Below are positions 56,530 through 64,000 of a stretch of DNA of 64,000 nt, piece by piece. Origin of the DNA: Planktothrix serta PCC 8927 (GTDB taxonomy: Bacteria > Cyanobacteriota > Cyanobacteriia > Cyanobacteriales > Microcoleaceae); NCBI RefSeq assembly GCF_900010725.2, contig NZ_LR734880.1, positions 119,531 through 183,530 of the forward strand, read 5' to 3'. Below the pieces are notes generated by a model. It ran no database searches. It was given only the letters and a program-made list of their open reading frames with translations, and was not told the DNA's origin. The stretch's first letter is position 1. Every line of letters starts with the position of its first letter. The position numbers and the translations under genes are program-made.

Positions 56530-57015
56530 TCAAAACCCCCCAACCTGTTGTTGATGGATAAACGTTAAAACAGGTAATAAATTATCTAATAATTTAATAA
56601 TTTTATCTTCTGAAAATGCCCCCGTTTGAGACAATTCTTGGTTTAAGTTTTGTCCTTCAATATATTCTTGAACGAGATATTGACGGTTATCTTGACTAAA
56701 ATAGGCGAATAATTCAGGAATTTGTTGATGTTTGCCTAACTGTTCTAATTGTATCGCTTCTCGTTTAAATAGTTCCTCAGCTTTTTGTTGATTATTCGTC
56801 CCTTGCGCTTGGGGAAAAAACTGTTTAATCACACAATAGGGTTGAGAGGGTTTATCTTCATCAACTGCTTGAAACGTTCTGCCAAACCCCCCTTGTCCTA
56901 ATATTTTTAACCCTCGATATCGTTCCCGTAACAATAACTTAGATCCACATTTTTGACAAAAATTTGTGGTTTTCGGGTTAGGATGGAGGCAATCAGGGTT
57001 AACACATTGACTCAT
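56530..57015 (-). pseudogene. Serine/threonine kinase fragment lacking the catalytic loop
   Basis: A 161-codon frame. It has an N-terminal zinc ribbon (CVNPDCLHPNP...CQKCG, about 4-24), as in many cyanobacterial kinases. The kinase N-lobe follows: ILGQGGFGRTFQAVD (glycine loop, about 38-52), CVIKQF (catalytic Lys, about 64) and EYIEGQNLNQEL (hinge). The frame stops after FIHQQQVGGF, exactly where HRDIKPENI should follow. A GGGGGTTTTGAACCCCC-like palindrome lies at the break. With no HRD or DFG motif it cannot be an active kinase. It is bracketed by two 73-bp repeats. Confidence 0.8.
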
Positions 57016-57085
57016 AGTTTAGCCTGGGAATTATGAGATGTTAACTGAATCATAGCAGTAAATCGTTCAGCTTGTACACACCTCC

Positions 57086-57158
57086 GAGAAACCGGGTTTC
57101 TGCCTTAACCTTTGCTATTAACAGAAAGATGGGATAAGAAACCCGGTTTCTGACCCCC
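57086..57158. repeat. 73-bp repeat, copy 2
   Basis: Starts GAGAAACCGGGTTTCTG (57086-57102) and ends AGAAACCCGGTTTCTG plus a C-run (57137-57158). Same orientation, length and arms as copy 1. The kinase fragment lies between the two copies. Confidence 0.8.
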
Positions 57159-57282
57159 ACCAGCACCTCCGAGAAACTACAAAAAAAATCAATAAGGTGG
57201 GCATAGTCCACCCTACAATTATCGAAAATCTTAACACTAAAAACCCCAAACCCACCCTCACTTCAACAACAGATCAGTACAT

Positions 57283-57425
57283 GGTAATAAGCATTAACAT
57301 TACCCGTTACTCTTGTAACAATACTGGGCGTAACTTGTTAGGGCGTCGAACCCATTGACATTGCCCCTTGTCACCATAATTCGCGTTCAGGCGAAGTGTT
57401 TCCAACTTAACCCAGTGGACGGGTT
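57283..57425. ncRNA. Candidate structured RNA (six consecutive hairpins)
   Basis: In 143 bp there are six short perfect stems: GGTAAT/ATTACC (57283-57304), GTTAC/GTAAC (57306-57319), GGG/CCC (57341-57353), TGACA/TGTCA (57356-57373), TTCGC/GCGAA (57380-57395) and AACCC/GGGTT (57409-57425). No protein-like frame spans them convincingly. The density exceeds the local background. It could be a small RNA, or the guide-RNA/right-end remnant of a lost TnpB-type element (minus strand). Strand not determined. Confidence 0.3.
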
Positions 57426-57461
57426 ATACTCGCTTCTGTTGTTTTAGCTACCTGCTAGTGT

Positions 57462-57920
57462 TCAGTTTTCTATTAAATCAGTTTGCCAATTCAAGGCTTG
57501 AATTTGAGCATCCAGTTCTCGATAATTTCTCGATAAATTATCAACTTGTCGCTGAATTGCTGCAATATCAATGGTACTGACAAATCGCACCTCAGAACGA
57601 CTATATCGATCTTGTCGAATGGCTGCTTCTTCCACTAAATTTGCAGTGGTGTTCCGCTTCAATATTAATACATCTCGTTCTGCTAAGGCATCTGCTAAAG
57701 TTTCTCCTTGAAAGGGAGTTGTTGAGTTAGTGCGATTAATTCGTTTAATCAAGATTACCAATTCAGCCGTAACTGATTCTAATTCAGCTAATAAGTCTGC
57801 CGGATTTTCCGCAGGTTCTTCCCCTTCCTGCACTTTAACAACTCTCGACAAACGTTGTCTTAATTGGGCTATTTTTTTCTGACAATCCGCTCGTAAAATT
57901 AAGGCTTCAGCTAATTTCAA
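57462..57920 (-). CDS. DIP1984-family protein
   Basis: A 152-residue all-helical protein: MKLAEALILRADCQKKIAQLRQRL at the start (quoted in part: LRADCQKKIAQLRQRLS), ESVTAELVILIKRINRTNS in the middle, DALAERDVLILKRNTTANL and a C-terminal coiled coil. This matches what I know of the DIP1984 family (also called septicolysin), of unknown function. Its first codon lies just after a CACCTCC (minus strand AGGAGG-like, about 57926-57932). Confidence 0.8.
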   Translation of the reverse strand: MKLAEALILRADCQKKIAQLRQRLSRVVKVQEGEEPAENPADLLAELESVTAELVILIKRINRTNSTTPFQGETLADALAERDVLILKRNTTANLVEEAAIRQDRYSRSEVRFVSTIDIAAIQRQVDNLSRNYRELDAQIQALNWQTDLIEN

Positions 57921-58108
57921 ACAACATCACCTCCATCCCGCCTGCAATTTAATATTTTTTATTTCTGATTAATATACTACATAAATAATACATAGTTGTC
58001 AAGGGGGATGGAAAAAATTTTTGCTCCAGTCATTTCTGAGAATAGCTTGACAAATCTCTATAATTGTGCAGAGATGGGATTAATAGCAAATCCCAACCTT
58101 TAAAGCCT

Positions 58109-59539
58109 ATGCAATATAACACTTTCAGCCTAACAATTAATGGTGAAACGGTTGTGATTCAAGACCTTTCCCCTACCCTGACGTTATTGGAATATTTGCG
58201 ACGGAGTGGACGGGTCGGGACGAAGGAGGGTTGTGGGGATGGGGACTGTGGAGCTTGTACAGTGGCGGTTGTGGGTCAGGGGGCGGACGGAAAACCCCAA
58301 TATCTGGCGATGAACAGTTGTTTAATTCCCTTAGCGACGATGGCGGGACGGGAGATGCTCACCGTTGAAGGGGTTGGGAAAGAGACTCTGCACCCAGTAC
58401 AGGCGGCGATGGTGAGTTTGGGCGGTTCTCAATGTGGCTATTGCACTCCCGGCTTTATTATGAGTTTATTTACTGCGTACTACAACAATCAAGTTGATGA
58501 TGAATCAATAGAAGGGAATTTATGTCGATGTACGGGTTATTTACCGCTTTGTCGTGTTGCAGAAACTGTTAATCATGCTCATGCTTCTGATCAATTTAGT
58601 CAGCGTTTACAACAAATTAATCTACAACTTAATTCTATTCATTATATTACCCCTTGTCAACAGTTTTATCGTCCGCTTCAACTTTCTGAGGTTTTAGAAC
58701 TTTTACAACAGTATCCTCAAGCTAAATTAGTAGCAGGTGCTACGGATTTAGGCTTAGAAATGAGTCATCATCGTCAAGAATTTCCGATTTTAATTTCTTT
58801 AGAATCTGTTACCGAACTTCAAGAACTTAAACAAACTTCAAATGATGTAGAAATTGGGGCGGCAATTTCCTTGAGTTATATTGAAGAACAATTAAAGGGA
58901 ATATTCCCCAGTTTAGATGAAATGTTATCTCTGTTTGCGGCGCGACAAATTCGCAACCGGGCTACCATTGGAGGTAATATTGCCACAGCGTCTCCCATTG
59001 GAGATTTAGCACCTGTTTTATTAGCTTTAGATGCTCAACTACGGTTAGTAAGTTTAGCCGGAGAACGCATTATTTCTATTGCTGATTTTTTTAAAGGCTA
59101 TCGTCAAACGGAATTGCAACCCCAGGAATTGATTGTTTCTATTATTATTCCTAAAACTATTACTGTTAATGCTATCCGTCGTTTTAGCCAATCTTATAAA
59201 GTCGGAAAACGGGGAACTGATGATATTAGTATTGTGTCCGCAGCTTTTACCCTTGATTTAGATACAAATAATACCATTATTCATGCTAGACTCGCCTATG
59301 GTGGAGTAGCAGCAATTCCAATTCGAGCGATTAATATTGAAACAATGTTAATCGGAAAACCTTGGAATATAGAGACAATTCAACAGGCAAAATTGATATT
59401 AAAAGAAACCTTTAACCCCTTAAGTGATTTAAGAGGAAGTGCAGATTATCGCAAACGATTAGTTGCTAATTTATTTGAGAAATTCTTCATTGAATTTTCT
59501 CTTTCCCCTCGTCTCCCCTCGTTTCTAGGTTTTACCTAG
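58109..59539 (+). CDS. xdhA: Xanthine dehydrogenase small subunit (2Fe-2S/FAD)
   Basis: About 476 residues from the ATG at 58109. Two 2Fe-2S centres: GCGDGDCGACTV with a later NSC, and QCGYCTPGF with LCRCTGY. The FAD domain starts near residue 175 (PLQLSEVLELLQ, LVAGATDLG) and has NRATIGGNIATASPIGDLAP. Electrons from the molybdenum subunit pass here to NAD. An upstream TTG at 58064 is in frame but less likely. It is followed after about 100 bp of repeats by xdhB. Confidence 0.92.
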   Translation: MQYNTFSLTINGETVVIQDLSPTLTLLEYLRRSGRVGTKEGCGDGDCGACTVAVVGQGADGKPQYLAMNSCLIPLATMAGREMLTVEGVGKETLHPVQAAMVSLGGSQCGYCTPGFIMSLFTAYYNNQVDDESIEGNLCRCTGYLPLCRVAETVNHAHASDQFSQRLQQINLQLNSIHYITPCQQFYRPLQLSEVLELLQQYPQAKLVAGATDLGLEMSHHRQEFPILISLESVTELQELKQTSNDVEIGAAISLSYIEEQLKGIFPSLDEMLSLFAARQIRNRATIGGNIATASPIGDLAPVLLALDAQLRLVSLAGERIISIADFFKGYRQTELQPQELIVSIIIPKTITVNAIRRFSQSYKVGKRGTDDISIVSAAFTLDLDTNNTIIHARLAYGGVAAIPIRAINIETMLIGKPWNIETIQQAKLILKETFNPLSDLRGSADYRKRLVANLFEKFFIEFSLSPRLPSFLGFT

Positions 59540-59548
59540 AAATACTAA

Positions 59549-59617
59549 AAGGTGGCTCTGCCACCTGTAGAGGCGGAGCCTCTAATCAAGTATTCCCAGG
59601 CGGGAGCCTGGGAACAA
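59549..59617. repeat. Triple hairpin repeat between xdhA and xdhB
   Basis: Three adjacent palindromes: AGGTGGC-TCT-GCCACCT, AGAGGC-GGA-GCCTCT, and TTCCCAGGC-GGGA-GCCTGGGAA. A known style of cyanobacterial intergenic repeat. It may protect or separate the xdhA message from xdhB and lower coupling. Confidence 0.7.
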
Positions 59618-59640
59618 GAGTTAAAATTAAGGATAAATAT

Positions 59641-61968
59641 ATGAACAATAATTCTAAATCTAAACCTCATGAAAGTGCCGTTGGTCATGTCACTGGAAAA
59701 GCGATTTATACCGATGACCAAAGACTCCCAAGTGGAATATTATATTTATGGCCCGTTTTATCTCCCTATGGGAAGGCAAGAATATTAAAAATTGATTATT
59801 CAAATCTAAATAATATTCCAGGGGTTGTTACTCTATTAACGGCTGATGATATCCCTGGAATTAATAACACGGGAACAATTAAACATGATGAGGTTTTATT
59901 ACCCATTGATGAAATTAACTATTGGGGTCAACCTGTGGTTTGGGTCGTTGCAGAAACAGAAATAGCTGCCGAAAATGGGGCAAAAATGATCAAAATTGAC
60001 TACGAACCCTTAACGCCTATTTTAACCATTCAAGATGCGATTAAAAATAATAGTGTTCACGGCGATAAAAATATTATGCGTCGGGGAAACCCCACAACTG
60101 CTTTACAAAAATCTGACTTTATTTTAACAGGAAATATTAAAATTCAAGGTCAAGATCATTTTTATTTAGAAACTCAAGTTACTTGGGTTATTCCTAATGT
60201 TGAAGGCAATTATCAAGTCTATTCTTCTACTCAACATCCGAGCGAAACTCAAGCAATTATTTCCGAAGTTTTAGCAATTCCCAGAAATCAAATTGTTGTC
60301 ACTTGTTTAAGAATGGGAGGCGGGTTTGGAGGGAAAGAAACCCAAGCTAACCCCACCGCAGCTATTGCCGCTTTAGCCGCTCAAAAAACCGGATATCCGA
60401 CTAGAATTCGACTCAAACGAGATCAAGATATGATTATAACGGGAAAACGACATCCTTTTTTAGGTCAATATCAAGTCGGATTTAACCAAAATGGTCAACT
60501 TTTAGCCTTAGATATTGATTTATATTCCGATGGGGGTTGGAGTGCGGATTTATCCTTCCCCATTCTACAACGAGCCATGTTTCATATTGATAATTGTTAT
60601 TATATTCCTAATTTAGAAGTTCGGGGTCAAGTCGTCAAAACGAATAAAGTTTCTAATACGGCTTTTCGGGGGTTTGGGGGGCCACAAGGAATGGTAATAA
60701 TAGAAGAAATTATAGATAGAATTGCCCGAAAATTAGGTTTACCTGCTGAAGTTGTTCGAGAACGGAATTTTTATCACGGAGAAGGAGAAACTAATACCAC
60801 CCATTATGGTCAAGAAATTTTTGATCATCGCATATTTCAAGTTTGGGAAGAAGTTAAAATAAAATCTAATTTTGAACAGCGAAAACTAGAAATTGAACAA
60901 TTTAATCAAAATCATAATTATCAAAAACGAGGGTTAGCAATCACTCCCGTTAAGTTTGGCATTTCCTTTACTAAAACTGAATATAATCAAGCGGGTGCTT
61001 TAATTTTAATCTACCTCGATGGCAGTATTCAACTCAATCATGGCGGGACAGAAATGGGTCAAGGTTTACAAACCAAAATATTACAAGTTGCTTCACAAGC
61101 ATTAGGAGTTAATATTGAACGATTTAGAATCATGCCTACCAGTACCGATAAAGTTCCTAATACTTCAGCCACGGCGGCTTCTAGTGGTTCAGATTTGAAT
61201 GGTCAAGCGGTTAAAAATGCCTGTGAAATCTTGAAAAAACGATTAGCAGAAGTCGCTGCAAAATTGTTAAATTTGTATGAACCGGAAGAGTTAGTCTTTG
61301 AGGAAGATTGGATTTATTGTAAAAATTACCCAAGTCATAAAATAGCTTTTAATGAAGTGGTTAAACAAGCTTATAATCAACGAGTAAGTTTATCCACAAC
61401 GGGCTATTATCGGACTCCTAATATTTATTATGATCCGAAAATAGGTAAGGGTAGACCTTTTTATTATTATGCTTACGGGGCGGCTGTGAGTGAAGTCGAA
61501 ATAGATGGATTTACAGGAACATTTAAACTGCGTCAAGTGGATATTGTTCATGATGTAGGAGAATCCTTAAATCCGTTAATTGATATCGGACAAATACAAG
61601 GAGGTTTTGTACAGGGAATGGGATGGTTAACAATGGAAGAATTAGTCTGGGATGAACAAGGAAGATTGAAAACTTTTGCACCTAGTACCTATAAAATTCC
61701 AACGATTAAAGAAATCCCTAAAAATTTTAATGTTCATTTATTACAAAAAGCGGCACAGGATGGGGTGATTTATGGGAGTAAAGCCGTAGGAGAACCTCCT
61801 TTTATGTTAGCAATATCAGTGCGAGAAGCGATTAAAGAAGCGATCGCAGCCTTTGGTAAAACGGATTCTATTTTCTTAGCCTCTCCAGCCACACCAGAAG
61901 CAATTTTAAACGCCATTGAACAGGTACAATTAAAGTCTGTTAACCCCTGGGAACATTTACCTGTTTAG
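59641..61968 (+). CDS. xdhB: Xanthine dehydrogenase molybdopterin subunit
   Basis: The 775-residue catalytic subunit that oxidises hypoxanthine and xanthine at the molybdenum centre. Motifs: GHVTGKAIYTDDQRLP at the start, RMGGGFGGKETQ and FRGFGGPQGM (molybdopterin contacts), HGGTEMGQGLQTK, SSGSDLNGQAV, and the catalytic Glu in KAVGEPPFMLA (about 718-728). Length matches bacterial XdhB. Forms an operon-like cluster with xdhA and xdhC. Confidence 0.94.
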   Translation: MNNNSKSKPHESAVGHVTGKAIYTDDQRLPSGILYLWPVLSPYGKARILKIDYSNLNNIPGVVTLLTADDIPGINNTGTIKHDEVLLPIDEINYWGQPVVWVVAETEIAAENGAKMIKIDYEPLTPILTIQDAIKNNSVHGDKNIMRRGNPTTALQKSDFILTGNIKIQGQDHFYLETQVTWVIPNVEGNYQVYSSTQHPSETQAIISEVLAIPRNQIVVTCLRMGGGFGGKETQANPTAAIAALAAQKTGYPTRIRLKRDQDMIITGKRHPFLGQYQVGFNQNGQLLALDIDLYSDGGWSADLSFPILQRAMFHIDNCYYIPNLEVRGQVVKTNKVSNTAFRGFGGPQGMVIIEEIIDRIARKLGLPAEVVRERNFYHGEGETNTTHYGQEIFDHRIFQVWEEVKIKSNFEQRKLEIEQFNQNHNYQKRGLAITPVKFGISFTKTEYNQAGALILIYLDGSIQLNHGGTEMGQGLQTKILQVASQALGVNIERFRIMPTSTDKVPNTSATAASSGSDLNGQAVKNACEILKKRLAEVAAKLLNLYEPEELVFEEDWIYCKNYPSHKIAFNEVVKQAYNQRVSLSTTGYYRTPNIYYDPKIGKGRPFYYYAYGAAVSEVEIDGFTGTFKLRQVDIVHDVGESLNPLIDIGQIQGGFVQGMGWLTMEELVWDEQGRLKTFAPSTYKIPTIKEIPKNFNVHLLQKAAQDGVIYGSKAVGEPPFMLAISVREAIKEAIAAFGKTDSIFLASPATPEAILNAIEQVQLKSVNPWEHLPV

Positions 61969-62028
61969 CAGGTTATCCCTCTCGGTTTTCGATCAGATAT
62001 CCTGTTCATCACTCGCCTTTCTAACTCC

Positions 62029-62982
62029 ATGATTATTCAATTTTATCAACAACTTCTTCAAGTTTTAAAGGAAGGGGATGCGGTAGTTGCAACCGTCACC
62101 CGTGTTAGAGGTTCAGTTCCGAGAGAAATCGGTGCAAAAATGATTATTTGTGCCGAGGGTCGAACTTTTGATACCATTGGAGGAGGGTTAGGAGAAGCGC
62201 AAGTTATTCAGCAAGCAATAGAAGTTTTAGAAACTGGACAAAAACAATGTGTTGAAATTGATTTATCGGGTACACCTGAACGCGAAACTCAGGGAGTTTG
62301 TGGGGGTTTAATGCAGGTTTTATTAGAACGATGGTCTGGGGAAAAAGCGATCGCCCTTACTGACCAAATTTTAAATTATTTGCAAGCTGGAAAATCGATG
62401 ATCTTAGTGACTTCTTTTGATACAACTTCTCCTTATTTACTGGCTTATGAGCATCCCATTTCCACCTCTGATCAAACGTTTATCGAAACCTTACAACCCC
62501 CACCCACTCTATTAATTATTGGGGCGGGTCATATCGGAGAAAAATTAGCTAAAATTGCTGATTTTATGGGTTTTAAAATTGTGATTCAAGATTCTCGTCC
62601 TGAACTCACTCAGCCCGAACGATTTCCCCCCAATTCTATCATTTTCAATCAAAGTATTACAACTGTTTTAGAACAATTAACCTGTCATAATAACTTATAT
62701 ATTGCCTTAGTAACACGGGGACATATTTATGATATTGAAGCGTTAAAATGTATTTTAAATTGGAATTTAGCTTATCAATACATTGGGATGATTGGTAGTA
62801 AAAAGCGGATAAAATTGGTTTACCAACACTTACAAGAATCTGGTGTTTCTCTGTATCAACTCGAACAAATTCAAGCTCCCATCGGATTAGAAATTGGGGC
62901 ATTAACTCCCGAAGAAATTGCCATTAGTATTGGTGCAGAATTAATTAAAGTTTACCGAAAACAACCGAAAAATCCGGTTTGA
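62029..62982 (+). CDS. xdhC: XdhC molybdenum cofactor maturation factor
   Basis: A 317-residue protein. The N-terminal part has VTRVRGSVPREIGAKMIIC and GGGLGEAQVIQQA (XdhC/CoxI). The C-terminal Rossmann part has TLLIIGAGHIGEKLAKIADFMG and a later GMIGSKKRI. XdhC delivers sulfurated molybdenum cofactor to XdhB. It is the third gene of the cluster, 60 bp after xdhB. Confidence 0.93.
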   Translation: MIIQFYQQLLQVLKEGDAVVATVTRVRGSVPREIGAKMIICAEGRTFDTIGGGLGEAQVIQQAIEVLETGQKQCVEIDLSGTPERETQGVCGGLMQVLLERWSGEKAIALTDQILNYLQAGKSMILVTSFDTTSPYLLAYEHPISTSDQTFIETLQPPPTLLIIGAGHIGEKLAKIADFMGFKIVIQDSRPELTQPERFPPNSIIFNQSITTVLEQLTCHNNLYIALVTRGHIYDIEALKCILNWNLAYQYIGMIGSKKRIKLVYQHLQESGVSLYQLEQIQAPIGLEIGALTPEEIAISIGAELIKVYRKQPKNPV

Positions 62983-63027
62983 TCTCCCCTAACCCTCCTT
63001 TTTTAAGGGGATTTAGAGAGATCAAAA
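62983..63027. terminator. Bidirectional terminator-like hairpin
   Basis: TCTCCCCTAAC and TTAAGGGGATT-like blocks fold around a T-rich loop in the gap between xdhC (plus strand) and the converging peroxiredoxin gene. Outer bases GATCTC and GAGATC extend the stem. Confidence 0.6.
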
Positions 63028-63065
63028 TAGAAGTTTGAGCCTGAACTTGAGATCAAAAAGAATAA

Positions 63066-63797
63066 TTAGGCTCCCAAATATTGCTCTAAATCTTCAGAAC
63101 CTCCGATTAATTTCCCATCAATAAAAACTTGAGGAACGGTTGTGGCTCCCGCCACCGCTTGTAACGTTTTAGTTGTAATTCCTTTTCCTAAAACAATCTC
63201 CTCAAAATCAATTTCTCGCTCTTTTAATAAAGCTTTGGCACGGGCACAATAGGGACAACCTACTTTGGTAAATAGGGAGACAAAAGAGGATTTAACCGCA
63301 CTAGGATTAATATATTTGAGCATCGTTTCTGCATCAGAAACTTCAAAAGGATCACCCGGAACATCCGGTTCAATAAACATTTTTTCAATCACGCCATCTT
63401 TGACTAACATCGAATAACGCCATGACCGTTTGCCAAATCCTAAATCGGCTTTATCTACTAACATTCCCATCTGTTCAGTAAATTCTCCATTTCCATCAGG
63501 AATCAGAGTGATATTTTCAGCTTCTTGATCTTTTGCCCATTCATTCATCACAAAAGCATCATTCACAGAAATACAAATAATCTCATCGACTCCATTTTCT
63601 TTAAATACTTTCGCTAAATCGTTATAACCCGGAACATGACTACTAGAACAGGTGGGGGTAAATGCACCTGGTAACTCAAAGACAATTACTGTTTTTCCTG
63701 AAAATAAATCATTAGTTGTGACATCAACCCATTCATTATTTTTCCGAGTTCTAAATGTTACTTGAGGAACCCGTTGACCTTCACGATTTTCTAGCAT
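63066..63797 (-). CDS. Hybrid peroxiredoxin-glutaredoxin (Prx5 type)
   Basis: A 243-residue fusion. Peroxiredoxin domain: [20 protein letters not shown] with the peroxidatic Cys (about 50) and [18 protein letters not shown] (quoted in part: [15 protein letters not shown]). The C-terminal glutaredoxin domain (about 165-243) has [21 protein letters not shown] and [10 protein letters not shown]. The fused glutaredoxin probably reduces the peroxiredoxin with glutathione, detoxifying peroxides. It stands alone and faces xdhC. Confidence 0.92.
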   Translation of the reverse strand: MLENREGQRVPQVTFRTRKNNEWVDVTTNDLFSGKTVIVFELPGAFTPTCSSSHVPGYNDLAKVFKENGVDEIICISVNDAFVMNEWAKDQEAENITLIPDGNGEFTEQMGMLVDKADLGFGKRSWRYSMLVKDGVIEKMFIEPDVPGDPFEVSDAETMLKYINPSAVKSSFVSLFTKVGCPYCARAKALLKEREIDFEEIVLGKGITTKTLQAVAGATTVPQVFIDGKLIGGSEDLEQYLGA

Positions 63798-63853
63798 TGG
63801 TTATACTCCTTCTATTTAAAGTCAAGTTAAGACTAATCAATACAACAGGATAA

Positions 63854-63881
63854 AATTAGAGATTAAGTCTAGTCTCTAATT
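63854..63881. terminator. Hairpin at the end of the recombinase gene
   Basis: AATTAGAGA (63854-63862) and TCTCTAATT (63873-63881) form a perfect 9-bp stem that includes the stop codon of the minus-strand gene reaching the window edge. Confidence 0.45.
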
Positions 63882-64000
63882 TCTGGCAATACTAACGGCT
63901 GTGAGTTCGGCTTCTCGACAGTGTACAGAATTTTCGAGAACCACGATGCTTCCACCGTTTTGTTCTGCCATAAACTCGAATATTTCAAATCCGAATCGAC
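63876..64000 (-). CDS. IS607-type serine recombinase, C-terminal part (cut by window)
   Basis: The minus strand is open from the window edge to a TAG at 63876-63878. It encodes RFGFEIFEFMAEQNGGSIVV and then LENSVHCREAELTAVSIARN. The RFG(F/Y)E block followed by a strand IVVLE is what follows the catalytic region of IS607-type serine resolvases (TnpA), where a longer C-terminus usually follows. The ending after REAEL therefore looks early, suggesting a truncated or frameshifted gene. The N-terminus with the catalytic serine is outside the window. Confidence 0.5.
   Translation of the reverse strand, partial: RFGFEIFEFMAEQNGGSIVVLENSVHCREAELTAVSIARN

Noticed and set aside
1..64000. Search for tRNA, rRNA and riboswitches
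   Set aside because: No cloverleaf with a GTTCGANTC-type arm, no rRNA core sequence and no known riboswitch pattern was recognised by eye.

Overview
The window looks like chromosomal DNA of a filamentous, Planktothrix/Oscillatoria-like cyanobacterium. The octamer GCGATCGC (HIP1) is scattered through genes and spacers. There is a cyanobacterial NDH-1 subunit (NdhD), a pair of genes resembling synechoxanthin biosynthesis enzymes, heptameric short tandem repeats, many small dispersed palindromes and a heavy load of small toxin-antitoxin modules. I see no rRNA, tRNA or CRISPR array.

Layout. 0-8.5 kb is an accessory zone: a TnpB element with an internally deleted tnpB, two related small genes (one with a ribbon-helix-helix domain, one that has lost it), a DMT permease, an unrecognised gene overlapping a TPR gene, a PIN-type toxin module and an orphan HicB. 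8.9-18.8 kb holds the two glutamate synthase subunits (gltB, gltD), separated by an island carrying a DUF262 plus HEPN gene pair, a decayed RelE/Phd module and a Uma2 nuclease. 18.9-24.8 kb is a second accessory block: another Uma2 gene, a HigB-like toxin with a truncated antitoxin, two tiny coupled genes and a 1195-residue NACHT/HEAT-repeat STAND protein. 25-40.9 kb is mainly housekeeping: CYTH enzyme, gluconokinase, a Rieske/FAD carotenoid-type oxidoreductase plus a Rieske oxygenase, a large kinase-receiver-phosphatase hybrid, ubiX, an MscS channel, a solute-binding lipoprotein, ndhD, rbgA, a universal stress protein and pgk.

41-44.8 kb is a third accessory block: a superfamily 1 helicase with a degenerate nuclease-like N-terminus, overlapping a DUF2290-like gene, then an AbrB/PIN module. 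45-55 kb contains a ferredoxin-like protein, transketolase, two glycosyltransferases, a sulfotransferase, FtsW, an LD-carboxypeptidase and a GH108-type muramidase. 55.5-57.5 kb is a decay zone: an ISAs1-type relic, a serine/threonine kinase cut off before its catalytic loop and bracketed by 73-bp direct repeats, and a run of small hairpins that may be an RNA. 58-63 kb is an xdhABC purine-oxidation cluster, followed by a peroxiredoxin-glutaredoxin hybrid and the end of a probable IS607-type recombinase at the window edge.

How the genes fit together. GltB/GltD assimilate ammonium into glutamate; Pgk and transketolase serve the Calvin cycle and sugar metabolism; NdhD serves respiration and cyclic electron flow; XdhABC recovers nitrogen from purines. 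The best candidates for under-described systems are the DUF262-HEPN pair (13.55-15.37 kb), the helicase-DUF2290 pair (41.0-43.8 kb), the NACHT-HEAT gene with its two small upstream genes (20.6-24.8 kb), and the ribbon-helix-helix gene with a built-in second start (2.2-3.4 kb). All functional assignments come from reading motifs by eye; no database search was run.
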